A DNA stretch of 64,000 bases from Galaxea fascicularis (taxonomy: Eukaryota > Cnidaria > Anthozoa > Scleractinia > Euphylliidae): NCBI GenBank assembly GCA_948470475.1, contig OX419336.1, positions 22,569,945-22,633,944 of the forward strand, written 5' to 3'. The notes under the pieces were generated by a model that searched no databases, had not been told where the DNA came from, and was given only the letters and a program-made list of their open reading frames with translations. Below, piece after piece: positions 36,301 to 46,059 of this stretch (its first letter is position 1; the number at the start of each line of letters is the position of its first letter). The translations under genes were made by a program, and so were the position numbers.

Positions 36301-39300
36301 AGATATCTGTTGCTCGGGGTTTTCCTGTGATTTGTCTGGTTGCGGTGAAACTCGCTCTACAAGCAATTCAATCCTACTAAACACGCAACCACAGGCATGA
36401 CTATTTTTTTTTTCTGTTGAGAAAGCTATTTTATTTTGAACTTCTATTTAGCTGGAGACGTCCAGTAAGCAAGCGTGGGCAGCTTTTTGTGGCGTCACTT
36501 TGATTATCCTGGCATAGCGTTCCCGTTTATTTTGATTGTCGGAGCTTTGGAACTTTTATCGGAAATTGATTCTGGGATTTATAAACTTGACGAGTCGTGT
36601 AAAGATTAAAAATTGGCCTCTAGAAGCCTTGTTCCTAACTGACTTTTTTACTTGAGAACAAAGGCTCAAAGGAAAACGCCTGGTTTTTCAGGAAAGGTTT
36701 CACCCGTTGTGGCTTTAAAGTGAGGATTCCACGTTTCTCTGAGGAACGAAAAGGGCCTTAATTAGTTTTCAGCGACTTTTGCATGAGACAATGACAGAAC
36801 GTGAGAGAAATGTGGTCCATGTCTTTCCTGCCCATCCACTAGTACATCAGTGCGCATGCTTTACCTGCTGTATACAGAACGCTAGGTTGTGAATCCAAGA
36901 GTGGCCAATCGTATCTTCAGCTCAGATTCCACAACACTGTCCTCCCCAACTGGCCTTTCTGCTCACAGAAAAACAAGTTGTTTGTTTGTTATTGTGTTTT
37001 TGTCAGAACATAGAATATCAAGCCGAGGTGAAGAAAATAGAAGCCGAACATCAAGCTGCTCTAGAAGACTTTAGAAGGTGAGTTACCTCATCCAGTCAAA
37101 AACGTCTATCCTAACTAGTTTCCTTACGTAGATGTTGGCAAATAGTTACGAGAAATTGGTAGTACTTCAGATCAAGAGAAATTTAAGCTAGATCACTCAT
37201 CGGAAATAATTATTATCTCTGATAAATGAATCACGGTGCTATTTAATAATTAGGAGGGTAGTGGGTATCGTTGCCGTTCAGATGGACAGCATTTGCGGAT
37301 ATCCTTTTATTCAAAAAGCTCAGTATGGCGATGAGATCAACACACTGGCATGATTCAGTTGTCTTCTTTGCATGTCCTTCATGCTTCACTGGACGATAAG
37401 GTCCTTGATGATTTACTTATTTTTCAGTGGTGATAACCGCAATAACGGTTACATATTTTTAGCTTGTCGAGTTTTCCTCAACCTCCAAAAGACATTTCAC
37501 TGGCCCTTGTGGTTGCAGTTGCAGTTGCAGGGAGCTCGAGCGCTTTGTAACTATTTATAAGCTTTGTAGGTTACTGATAATATTACAATAAAAAAGAAAA
37601 TAATTACGTATGTATCTATGTCTTTCCGCCTTTGGTCATTTTGGAAGGGATCTGCATTAGTGCGAAAATGTCGGAATCTGGAGACGAAATTAACGTACAA
37701 TGACCAGAATAAAATTATCGTCAAGTTTATAAGTAAACACAAATTGATGTGTTCATTTACAGACGCTTGGTAGCCGAGACGGAGGAAGCCTTAAAAGAAC
37801 AAGATGAAAGACTTGGAAAAGTCTTGGGCAGATTACAAGTAAGTTCCCTTATTTACCTCGGGCCTAAATTCAGTCCTTCATACTATCGTCCTGTCCAGCC
37901 TTGTCAGCGTGTTGACCAAGGGTTGAGCAAAGAGCAATGCGACAGTATATTTGCCGAGTTATTGGTGGAAAATTAGGTGTTTCTCAACAATTACTGAAAC
38001 TGACACCCAATCCGATCGTTACACTTGCCTCTTTTCCTTGGATTTGCCTCAAGTTGTGATTGGTTCGTTGTTGTTTACATTTGCTGTGGTTTGCGTTTCT
38101 GACGTTTTTTATTTTCCGATTGATTCGATGACTTCTTTGTCAAAGAGTCAGCTGAAGATAATTACAACTCGCCAGTGGCAGTTGTGTCGGTTTCTTGCTG
38201 AGCTTCTGGCTGGTCTCAAACTCGAACTCCCACATAGAACACAGTATTTAGCTTACTGGGCCGAGTTGCTCGAAACTCGGCCCTTGGGGCCCGTTTCTCA
38301 AAAGTCCCGTAAACTTTTCGGGCCCGAAAATCCAGTTCAAAAACTGCGATCGGCTTATTCTAAAAGCCTGACCTTTTACAATGATTTCAAGATACAAGAG
38401 GGCAGATTTGCTGTAAAATTTCATTCCTGAAAACATCTTCGTTTTCAAGATAGGTAGGGAATTATAGCACCCGAAAAAGGCCCGGAAAGTTTCGGGAGTT
38501 TCGAGAAACGGGTCCCGGGCGTTCGTTTCGAGAAACACCCGAACTTTTCGGGCCTACTTCGGGTGCCATCATTTTCTTCGTGTTTGAAAAGCGAAGGCGT
38601 TTCCAGGCATAAAATTTTGCAACGAAGTTGCCCTTTCCAATCTTGAAATCATGGTAAAAGACCAGCTTTTTAGAATCAGTGGATCACACTTTTAAAAATG
38701 GCTTTTCGGGCCCGAAAAGTTTACGGGACTTTCGAGAAACGGGCCCCTGGGGCCCGTTTCTCGAAAGTCCCGGTAACTTAACGGGCCCGCAAACCATATT
38801 TTGAACTCAAAATCTCAATAAAAGTAGGGAGTGAGTATGTTGGGCTTATTTTTCAGCATTCAAAATGTTCATAAGATATTTCGTGTTGTTATAACCTGCA
38901 ACTTACTTCAGTAATGTATCCCTACCCACACGCGGTTTCAGTTAAGCAATCAATCAGTCAGACAGTCAGTCAGTCTGTCAATGGTTTGTCTACCTACATA
39001 TCGTCTTTTAGCTAAAAAGCTCGTTGAAAATACATTAATGTCACTTAAAAGTGTAAAAATTTAAAACTATAGAAACCTGATCACAAAGAATATAAAATAG
39101 TTTTTCCATCATAAAATCCACAGTAACAATATTGATTCAGTCATATAGCTTAAATTTCAAGTTGAAGCTCTACTGACATTTTGTATAATTTTAAGGTTGC
39201 AGTAGCCAGGCGGGAGGAGATCATCAAGAATCAAAATGAAGCTATTCGCTCTCTGGAGGTAATCACTGCTATTATTCAACACTCAAGAGGAGAGGGAGTA

Positions 39301-39316
39301 CCCAGAGAAAAACCTG

Positions 39317-39348
<32 letters not shown>

Positions 39349-40114
39349 AAGCCACATATGGCGTCGAATATGTGGCCCGGAAATCGAACCCGGGCCTCAT
39401 AGGTGGAAGGCGAGTGCTCTTACCACTGCGCCATCGCTATCGGTTCAATAATTTACGGAAAAAAAAACTCATTGTTAACCACGTTTTAAATTTACCATCA
39501 TACTTACCTTCTCGTTCCAATGACAATATTTTAACTCTTTGTTCTTAATGTCGGCAGAAAAAACTTGTGGAGAACATGACAAGAGAGGGAACGCTGGCTG
39601 ACGCACACACAGATCGCATCTTGAAACAACACCAGAAACAAGTGGACAAGTTGAATACACAAATCGAGATGTAAGACCACTCGACACTAAAAAAAAGTTT
39701 TCTTTTCTTTAGAACGAAACTTTATCCGCTCGACGCAGTTTCAACTGACGAACTGGAACTTCACATTATCAGAGAGCTACCCAAACGTCAAACTTCGTTC
39801 GTGCGTTTCTCGAAACACCCGAAACTTTTCGAGACTATTTCGGGTGTAAATGATATATATGAAATAAGTCATATATGAATGAACTGCGGCAGTGAAATCA
39901 AACGAAATCAAATTTTTTCAGGCTTCTTTACGCAATTGCATAAATTGCGTTCACAACTGCGAGGATCATACTTCATTTGATTTCACTGCCACAGTTTATT
40001 CACGTAAAATGTATTTCATACATATCAGTTACATTCATCTCTTTCACGGGAACATATGAACCCACAATTGACCTGCTTCCAACGTCAGTGGTTCATAGCT
40101 CAGTTGGTTAGAGT

Positions 40115-40149
<35 letters not shown>

Positions 40150-43100
40150 CCGTTGAAGTCCTGAATTTTATTCAGGCTTCTTTACGCAATTGCATAAATT
40201 GCGTTCACAATTGCGAGGATCATACTTCATTTGACTATTTCGGGTGTTATAATTTTCTACGTATCTTAAAAACCGTTTCCAGGCATGAAATTTTGGAACA
40301 AACTTGCCCTTTTATATCATGAAATTATAACAAAAGGCCAGCTTTTTAGAATAAGCGGTTCGTACGAGTTTACGGGACGTTTGAGAAACGGGCCCCAGAA
40401 AACAAAGAACGTCTAGCAATCGCGTTCTTAAGATGGGCGGTTCAGTGACGTCAAGAAAATTGCCGTTTTCGCAGACCTGCAGTGACTGCAGATGGGGAGT
40501 AGATCACAATCTATGAACCCTTGGTTTTAGCGCGTTCGAAACAAGGGTTTGCCGATATCGATACAAAATATCGTTTGAATCCGTGAAAGGTATCGGTCCT
40601 TAACATCGGCTGTCTCGATACCGTTCGATACCTGTCATGTGACAACTGCTCAGAAAACTTCCCTTGGTGTAAGTTAGTACAGGGCTAATCTTGGTGTGCA
40701 TAAAGCGGTCGATTCTGTTTTCTGGTTGCAGGGAAAAGGAAAAGCAGATGCAAAAGATTCGAGAAAAACTTGAAGCCAAACAGCTAAAAAAAGCGAGGTA
40801 GGGTTCAATTGTCGTGAATGAAAAGATACTGTTCCTGTTTAAGATTTAATCATATAATGCCTTCTTTACTTCAGAGCGTTGGAGGCAAAACTTCACCAAG
40901 AGAAGGAAGACCAGAAAAGCAGAGCAGCACAGTAGGCGTTTTAAACTTCCATCACTTAGATTAATCAAAGCCATCTTTTCCAAAAAAACCTTGGTTAAAT
41001 TCTCGTGCCAAGGTGTCCTCAAAGGAGCTAACAGCCAGTTAAATCACGTCAGGCTGTAGATCTGTCGAACGAATTACTTATTTTGATCCTTTTGTTTTCT
41101 CAACTGTCGCCTAAATGAGATACCTACAGTTACATCTAGCACGCACAATTTTGAAACTGATATCGATGTGTGTAAACTCGGGAAGGTGACGGGCGTTTGT
41201 CAAGTATGCGACAAAGATGGATGTTTTTCTGCGGAGTGACTGAGGTAGTCAAAAAATGGGTGTTGGTTACTCTTTCATTTGAATCAGTACTGACAGGTTT
41301 TTCTCACTGTAGAGTGTTAATGTAGAGTTACGTTTATGAAAATTATTTTTGTTACTCAGATCCGCTGGAAGAAAAATGTCCATTCTTCTAGCAGAACAGA
41401 GGCACAAAAGAGCAATGGAGGTAGCATACACATAAATCATGTTTTAATTGTAATTAAGGAAAGCTTTGCCAGGACCATGCTGATGATACTTTTAAGAAAA
41501 TATCAGTACGTTTTAAAATGTTCTGTAATTTTATTTTTGTACATTTTCATGTTGTATATTTTTACTAGAAACTCGATTTGCAAACCCACAGTGTAATTTT
41601 CACTTGCAGCAGTTTGTTATCAGAGAACTCTCGAAACATGTTTGGCCAGTTGTGTCATTCTTTTCGTAAGATTTTAATAGGGAGCTTAAGCAACGATGAC
41701 AACAACGGCAACGAGAACGCCACAAAACAATGAGATTAATGAGCCTAAACAATACTTTGCACGTGCGTTTTATATTTTGGTACATTTCTTTGCCGTCCCC
41801 TGTAAAACAACAACGTGAAATGACCAAATTTTAGGTTTTCTCGAGAACGTGAGTGCATGAGGGCAAGTTTTTCTTTCGTTTTCTTTGCTTTAACACCGTT
41901 CACAGTAATTTAGGCTCTGGACAGCTCGCCAGCATTTTTCACTTGAAACAAATTGGAATGATCGCGAAACAGTTACAAAAACGATAAGTTATATTTTGAA
42001 ATGACGTTCTCGTTGCCGTCGTCGTCGTCGTCGTCGTTGCTTAAGCTCCCTAATGACAGTGAAGCAAACTGGTTAGAAAATTCTCAAGGACATCCCACGA
42101 GCTGCTGTTTTCCATTTTCACTCAATCAGTTAAAAGAGGGAATGTAGCTCCTTAAACAACTGAACCAGTAGATACGCCCTCATTATTCTTCATCAGTAAA
42201 TGTTACTACAGTCTTGAGCATGGAAAGTCAGCTGTTCTGCCACAAGTGAATTTTTGGGATGACGTCGGATTTTCATAGATCTTTGGAACAAGGTTTCTAT
42301 GGCCACAAAATTCTTTGCCTTGGTGATAGCTCTTACGTTATCCAAGACTATAAAAGAAAGCTAAACAAGGAGTTAAACTCGTATACAAGTGCGAAAATAT
42401 GTTATTTTAGAGCTGCGTGTTCAGTAGCCTGGCCTTTGAGTAGAAGTGAGGCTGGAACTGACCTTGTTTTGATGCAACCTTCTGTTTTTCTTGTGTAAAT
42501 GAGGACTAGTTAGCGTAAAAATAACAATATACATGAGAAAAGTAAAGCCATTTCCAGCCTCGCCTCTACTCTTCAAAGACCAGGTTACTGAATGCACATC
42601 TGTAAAATGGACAATAATATTCTCCACCCTTCTCTTCACCCATTAACTTCCAAGATCTGTTTGTTAATTCTCCTTTCTAGCTGGCGTGCATTTCCTTGTA
42701 CATTAGTTAAGAGAATTTGGGGTTATATCAAGATAACACCCTCTGGCTGATAAGTTTGTCTATTCTCATCGCCAGTTGCTGGACAATGTACTGATGTTAT
42801 AAGGAGAAGTTATAGTACTAATCACTTCTGGGAGTTAAAGGGCGAAGAGAAAAATTGCAAGAGAATTTCTAAATTTGTGGTGTGTTCATTAGGATATGGA
42901 ACGTGAAATGCAGATGGACCTGACGCGTCAATTGGAAGAACTCAACAAAGAAATGGATGAGCTGCTGATGACAGACTTGCAGGTTCGATCAGTTACATTT
43001 ATTCATTCATTTTGCAACGCCTGAATAAAACATTACCAGAATTTGTTAAGTTTATTGACGCTATTTTGTAAGCTTGCGGTCTCAAAAGAAACAGCCTGTA

Positions 43101-44474
43101 CACTGAACTCTTTGAAATCATGTTTCATATTTACGGACAATAGCTGTTACCTAAACGTGGACCCCCACCCCCCAACCCTCGAGAGCACCACCCGTAAAAG
43201 GTTATCAAATCCGAACAAAGTAACCACGATCATTCTTAAGTCATTCGTTAGCCAAATTTTAAAAGATGGTCCATAGTCGCCACGTTCTCTGTCAATAGTA
43301 AATATCGAGTCGTTTGATAATCAGCAAAAATTACTTTCTCAGGAAGAAGAGAAGAGGCTCATAGCCACGTTGGCTCAGAATAGTTCAGCTACCGAGGAAG
43401 AGCTGCTTCAAACAATCAAGAGCTCAGCATCAGGTGAGAAAGTGAGAGCAGCTTTTGCCAGGCAACAGTCATAGCGTGCAACGCACGACTACCCCACATA
43501 CAACAGTATTTCTTAATTTTTCCACAAAAGTAAAGTAAGAAATCTCTTTTGATCATATAAAAGCAACTAGACAGTTAAATCCTAATGCGAACCATACGGC
43601 GGCATCACAAAGCTATGACAAAGGCCTTGAATTTGGTTGGTTATACTTTTCATCAGTCCTTTTTCATTGCTAATGGGACAACCTACGCCTCGTGTCTAAG
43701 TGATTAGGTAAGTAATTGCCTGACGATCGCGTGTTAGATAGGAAACTAGAAAGCCAAGGAGCGCTAGCTATTGGAATAACAGTCACAATACAAGAGCAAC
43801 AACCGACCAACCGACCGACCAACCAACCAGATGACGATTTAATGGCCGTTGTTTATTGGGGCGGATGATACAATGTCATCCCATGGCCGTATATAACATT
43901 GTTTGTAATAGAATGAATTCCCTCGAATTGTTAAGTAGTGACGTACTCGAGATTATGCTTATCTTCGCTTATCTTTATTTTGCTTATTTAAACGAATCAG
44001 CAGTAAATTTTAGTATCTGCAGACGTTGAACAAGGTGTTTTTTTAAAATTTACTTCCGCTGTGGGCGATAGGGCGTACTGCAAGGAGTGTATGAAATAGC
44101 CTATTTTACAGCTGTGTGCTCAGTGGCGGCTTTTGGGTGAAATTGATGCGGGAGTTGACTTTGTTTTGATACAGATCTCAGTGCTTTTCAAATGTTAATG
44201 TAACTATCAGGCTGCTCAACAACGTGATTTACACAGGAAAAGCAGTGAGGTTTGTATCAGAACGAAGCCAAGTCGTGCCTCGCATTCAGCCAAAGGCAAG
44301 GTCAATAAGCACACATATCAGAGGGCGGAAGCGTGGATCGAGGGATTACTGTGGTTATTAATCGTTTTTACTTTATACGCAGAGGTGGGACTGGACTCTA
44401 AACTTACGAAGAGCATTGCTAAAGATGTTCGAAAGCGAGTGAGAAGCGCCCGCACTCCTGCTCCTGATGTTTGA
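20447..44474 (+). CDS. EVC/limbin-like membrane-anchored coiled-coil protein, 28 exons, 897 aa
   Basis: Exons: 20447-20599, 23566-23658, 26654-26829, 27188-27272, 27934-28032, 28187-28240, 28314-28394, 28939-29013, 29389-29472, 31070-31135, 31517-31611, 32495-32550, 32884-32996, 33135-33284, 33936-34077, 34772-34949, 35470-35559, 36166-36289, 37007-37077, 37763-37838, 39196-39258, 39558-39670, 40732-40797, 40875-40931, 41360-41420, 42893-42982, 43343-43433, 44383-44474. Phases agree throughout; the total is 2694 nt. Residues 1-21 are short and polar, 22-43 form one membrane helix, 83-140 are low-complexity, and about 170-867 are charged coiled coil with three internal repeats. The tail is basic, ending RTPAPDV. 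Membrane anchor plus long coiled coil fits EVC and EVC2/limbin, the ciliary Hedgehog regulators. ELSEDEVDQI..LARRQAL resembles the human EVC2 coiled coil in pattern. Assignment beyond coiled-coil membrane protein is tentative. Confidence 0.75.
20766..21117 (+). mobile_element. Half copy of the fold-back element seen at 1311-1980
   Basis: Starts TTAAGGTGGCTCAAACTGG and runs co-linear with the left arm of 1311-1980. It ends GAGCCACCTTAA followed by the same A-rich spacer (AAAATAAAAAAAATTAAG). The right arm is absent. Located in intron 1 of the EVC-like gene. Confidence 0.8.
22200..22615 (+). mobile_element. 3' end of a CR1/jockey-type LINE with (ATTC)n tail
   Basis: A frame at about 22262-22430 reads GKHTIRYQGPYIWSKLSKEL, then IFKTRIRKLDLS. 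This is the usual extreme C-terminus of CR1-like reverse transcriptases in cnidarians. The 3' UTR ends in ATTC repeats (22590-22613). Strongly 5'-truncated, as is normal for LINEs. In intron 1. Confidence 0.65.
22815..22985 (-). mobile_element. Diverged SINE fragment, same family as 39280-39440
   Basis: Shares with 39280-39440 the order GGAGTACCC, CTCTCGGAGCA(A)GGAAGAGAA, AACAACAAACTCAA. The tRNA-like head on its right side (minus orientation) is degraded. In intron 1 of the EVC-like gene. Confidence 0.55.
23090..23415. repeat. Three tandem ~116-bp units with TTAACCC/GGGTTAA borders
   Basis: Units begin near 23094, 23210 and 23325 with TTAACCCC and share GATCTCCCTTTGACGAG and CGTCTGGC.TTAGACAGAG. 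Borders AGGGTTAAGGGAGATAG and AACCCTTTAACCCC are inverted, so each unit looks like a small MITE copied in tandem. A single inverted copy lies at 29584-29690. In intron 1. Confidence 0.75.
23940..24062 (+). mobile_element. Possible LINE 3' end
   Basis: Ends GAGGTACCCTGGCTAAATAA followed by AGTTACTAAT, a tail style seen in coral CR1-like elements. No coding remnant remains. In intron 2. Confidence 0.3.
24760..25470 (-). mobile_element. CR1/jockey-type LINE fragment, reverse transcriptase C-terminal region
   Basis: Minus-strand frames at 25103-25462 read QDKLRLNDAKAEFLIIGT and SVRNLGVWSDANMNMTTHIN. At 24770-24976 they read INLHWLLVTHRIEFKIAMLV and TKKTLGD. This is the thumb and C-terminal region following the RT palm in CR1-like LINEs. 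Frameshifts between the pieces show decay. Antisense in intron 2 of the EVC-like gene. Confidence 0.75.
26266..26578. mobile_element. MITE, 313 bp, inverted ends
   Basis: Left end GGTACTCCAGATTTCAAGTG and a following GGGGATGAT are inverted at the right end as ATCATCCCTATC and CTTGAAATCAGGAGTACC. It lies about 75 bp before exon 3 of the EVC-like gene. Confidence 0.7.
29584..29690. repeat. Single inverted copy of the 116-bp unit of 23090-23415
   Basis: Reads TTAACCCTTTCCCTCCTGAG at the left, GATTTTACTCTGTCTAAGCC inside and GGGTTAAAGGGTTAAAG at the right. This is the reverse complement of the tandem unit. In intron 9. Confidence 0.65.
29715..30476 (+). mobile_element. 3' fragment of a CR1/jockey-type LINE
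   Basis: Plus-strand frame 29722-30227 reads LNKLLVLQKRALRFIYFANF, a VHSHNTRSST motif, and LRIGAKLWNEIPTNL, the hallmark C-terminus of these RTs. A 3' UTR to an A-rich end at 30476 follows. The ORF within it is not an exon of the host gene. In intron 9. Confidence 0.75.
30587..30832 (+). repeat. Interspersed repeat, plus copy of an inverted pair
   Basis: The reverse complement of this ~246-bp segment is present at 34416-34656. Shared words include ACACTGT, the C-rich CCCCTCCCCCTCTCAT, TGCAACA and CAACTGGTTGT. In intron 9 of the EVC-like gene. Confidence 0.7.
31669..31983. mobile_element. MITE with 16-bp perfect TIRs and TATCTC target duplication
   Basis: Ends CAGGGGCACCCAACGA and TCGTTGGGTGCCCCTG are perfect inverted repeats. 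Both flanks carry TATCTC (31663-31668 and 31984-31989). Interior has repeated AATTTTCGGA words and no ORF. In intron 11. A 6-bp duplication is not diagnostic for one superfamily. Confidence 0.9.
34416..34656 (-). repeat. Interspersed repeat, minus copy of an inverted pair
   Basis: Inverted relative to 30587-30832. Carries ACAACCAGTTACAAAATTG at the left and GTACAGTGTC at the right. In intron 15. Confidence 0.7.
35100..35128 (+). repeat. G-rich tract, G-quadruplex potential
   Basis: Four or more G runs of 4-7 separated by single A or T, in intron 16 of the EVC-like gene. A similar C-rich arm is absent. Confidence 0.5.
35730..35935. repeat. Repeat with clustered CCAAT motifs
   Basis: Contains CCAATCACAATAG, CCAATCAGAAACTG, CATTGGCTG and CCAATCAGAGAGCG within about 170 bp, plus a CG-rich core at 35821-35850. 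Such blocks are commonly interspersed repeats. A cryptic promoter in intron 17 is possible but unsupported by an exon. Confidence 0.35.
38286..38796. mobile_element. MITE with ~45-bp TIRs, plus start of a second copy
   Basis: Left GGGGCCCGTTTCTCAAAAGT, continuing through CGGGCCCGAAAA, is inverted at 38702-38747 with one mismatch seen. An internal GAAACGGG...CGTTTCGAGAAAC junction near 38500 suggests two nested elements. Immediately after, 38749-38796 begins another copy with GGGGCCCGTTTCTCGAAAGT. In intron 20. Confidence 0.8.
38945..38980. repeat. (CAGT)n-like microsatellite
   Basis: CAATCAATCAGTCAGACAGT and following CAGTCAGT units. In intron 20. Confidence 0.6.
39280..39440 (-). mobile_element. 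tRNA-derived SINE fragment
   Basis: On the minus strand a tRNA-like head at about 39362-39438 has GGCGCAGTGGTAAGAGCA (box A) and GGGTTCGATTTCC (box B). A body ends with a GGTTCTC-TTCTCTGCTCCG stretch. It lies directly after exon 21 in intron 21. Body matches 22815-22985. As a head joined to a conserved body it is a SINE, not a functional tRNA gene. Confidence 0.75.
39797..40396. mobile_element. MITE copy split by a SINE insertion
   Basis: Flanks 39797-39847 and 40233-40396 together match the right part of the element at 38286-38747: CGTTTCTCGAAACACCCGAA at left and GAGAAACGGGCCCC at right. The interruption is the SINE at 39848-40232. In intron 22. Confidence 0.75.
39848..40232 (+). mobile_element. 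Composite tRNA-derived SINE with 15-bp target duplication
   Basis: GACTATTTCGGGTGT occurs on both sides (39833-39847 and 40233-40247). The tRNA-like head starts at 40090 with CATAGCTCAGTTGGTTAGAG (box A) and GGGTTCAAACCC (box B). The tail has GGCTTCTTTACGCAATTGCA and ends CTTCATTTGA. The same tail also appears, without a head, at 39919-39983, framed by an inverted TGAAATCAAA / TTTGATTTCA pair. The composite moved as one unit into the MITE. Confidence 0.85.
41678..42052. mobile_element. MITE, 375 bp, TAGGGAGCTTAAGCAACGA ends
   Basis: Left TAGGGAGCTTAAGCAACGA is exactly inverted at the right end. Inner parts AACGGCAACGAGAACG and CGTTCTCGTTGCCGTCGTCG continue the pairing with a CGT expansion. 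In intron 25. A relic of a related sequence lies at 45566-45676. Confidence 0.85.
42413..42608. mobile_element. Palindromic MITE, 196 bp
   Basis: Left ATTTTAGAGCTGCGTGTTCA and CTGGCCTTTGAGTAGAAGTG pair with right CTCTACTCTTCAAAGACCAG and TGAATGCACATCTGTAAAAT, with mismatches. A related diverged copy is at 44103-44303. In intron 25. Confidence 0.65.
44103..44303. mobile_element. Diverged relative of the 42413-42608 MITE
   Basis: Begins ATTTTACAGCTGTGTGCTCA and shares TTGACTTTGTTTTGATACA. The right arm is only weakly inverted. In intron 27, just before the last exon. Confidence 0.5.
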
Positions 44475-44675
44475 CGTGGTTAACTTCAAAACCAGGGTGT
44501 CAGCTTGGACACTGAGTTCCGGTTGCGGGCTCATGTATTTGGTGGAAGAAGTTGCATGCTAAATCGCATCTTATTACAAAGTGTGAAGTCACGAACTTTC
44601 TGTTACAAACGGGTGTAAATGCCGAGGCAAACTTTAAGCTCTTGAGTGCATGATGGGTAAACAGCAAATACATTC

Positions 44676-44870
44676 GAAGCCTAATAACTCTTCCTGTATT
44701 TGTAGTTGGGACTTTCTATTTGAGAAGCTCAACTTATAAGTTCAAAGGTGCAGCACGTTTATCTGGAGTGAATAGATGCCCTTCATCTTTTTAACTAACT
44801 TAATTTCTCCCGTACGTTCGCCCGTAATTTACAGAGAATTTCATATAACGAAAAGGAAGTTTCAAATAAT
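44676..44870 (+). repeat. Direct repeat, first copy
   Basis: Matches 45873-46050 through CCTAATAACTCTTCCTGTAT, TTGGGACTTTCT.TTTGA and CGCCCGTAATTTACAGAGAA. It begins about 200 bp past the EVC-like stop codon and may overlap its 3' UTR. Confidence 0.7.
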
Positions 44871-45565
44871 GGCTACGGTCTCCAAATTTATCCTGTAGCG
44901 TCTTTGGAGTAATATTAGTTTTACAAACACAGAACGTATTCCCATAGAAACTTGAATCTCGTTATTTACCCTTTATTACCGACTTCATTTACGAGCGTAA
45001 ATATTAATTTTAAACCCTTAGCTGATTTACACATGTATACGGTGGTCCTTTATCAAGCTATTTAAATGGCTATCGCTGTAACGTAACCCCGAAGTTATTT
45101 ATTTCTTCCAACATGAAGGAAAAAATTGTATTTGTTGACTTAGGATAATCTTCATAAACGCGATACTTTAAAAAACGTTTCAGAACTTTCTTTGTGTAGC
45201 CTCCCACGCAGTCATGGGGTGGAGGTGAAATACGACTCCCCTAAGAACGATTCTTTGTGGTGATTGACGTAAAAAGAGCAAACGGATTTCGGTTTACGGT
45301 AACCCCCCCCCCCCGGCACAAATTGCGAAATAACGTGCACATGCACGTGAGAACCTGAAAACGACAATTTCACTGGTGGTCCGCCAGATCTCTGTGATGT
45401 CTGAGGTGGGTACACCTTCAGTATCCAAACCAAGGAGCTCAAGTTCTCGCTAACTCTTTTACGATTATTCCAATTCGTTAAACTTCTAATAAGAGGGCGA
45501 ACTATATTCAAGAACTAAATAACTATGAAAGGCGTTGAAGCATTCGCTCGCGTTCTCAACAAGAT

Positions 45566-45676
45566 GTCAGTTCCACGTTGTAATTTTGCAGAGAACGGCA
45601 AAGAAATGTACCAAAATGTAAGATGCACGTGCAGAACGCATTTTTTGTGGCGTTCTCCTGGCCGCTGCCTTGCTAA
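45566..45676 (-). repeat. Partial relic of the 41678-42052 MITE interior
   Basis: Carries CACGTTGT, AACGGCAAAGAAATGTACCA and GCACGTGC in the order of the reverse complement of the MITE interior, without the ends. Confidence 0.5.
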
Positions 45677-45872
45677 AACTCCTCTGTACTATCACAGTAA
45701 ACGCCTACGGGAGTGAAACTCGTAATCGGATGTGGGGTTTGCAAAGGCGGGCCTTTTTCTGACAGCGAACCTTGCTACCTTCGCGAACCATCACTTTTAA
45801 AATAATTACGCACTCCCAGACAAAAGCTGGATTGTATTAAAATGTTAGCTTTAATAATGAACAAAGAAAGTC

Positions 45873-46050
45873 AAAGCCTAATAACTCTTCCTGTATCATG
45901 AACGTAGTTGGGACTTTCTCTTTGAAAAGCTTAATTGAGATGCAGCGCATTTCTCTGAACAGACGCCCTTAAAACTGTTTTCACAAACTTAACTTCTCCC
46001 GTACATTCGCCCGTAATTTACAGAGAATATGACGAAAAGTTCAAAGTATT
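45873..46050 (+). repeat. Direct repeat, second copy
   Basis: Second copy of 44676-44870, offset by about 1.2 kb, in the same orientation with several small indels. Confidence 0.7.
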
Positions 46051-46059
46051 AAAATGTTA

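Noticed and set aside
36101..36400. 99-codon plus ORF starting MDMLEVLE as a separate gene
   Set aside because: Only 36166-36289 is coding, as exon 18 of the EVC-like gene. The rest is intron read-through.
40090..40162. Functional tRNA gene
   Set aside because: Boxes A and B are good, but the sequence continues into a SINE tail that is also found without the head at 39919-39983, and a target duplication encloses both. The heads at 4565-4628 and 39362-39438 were rejected as tRNAs for the same reason.
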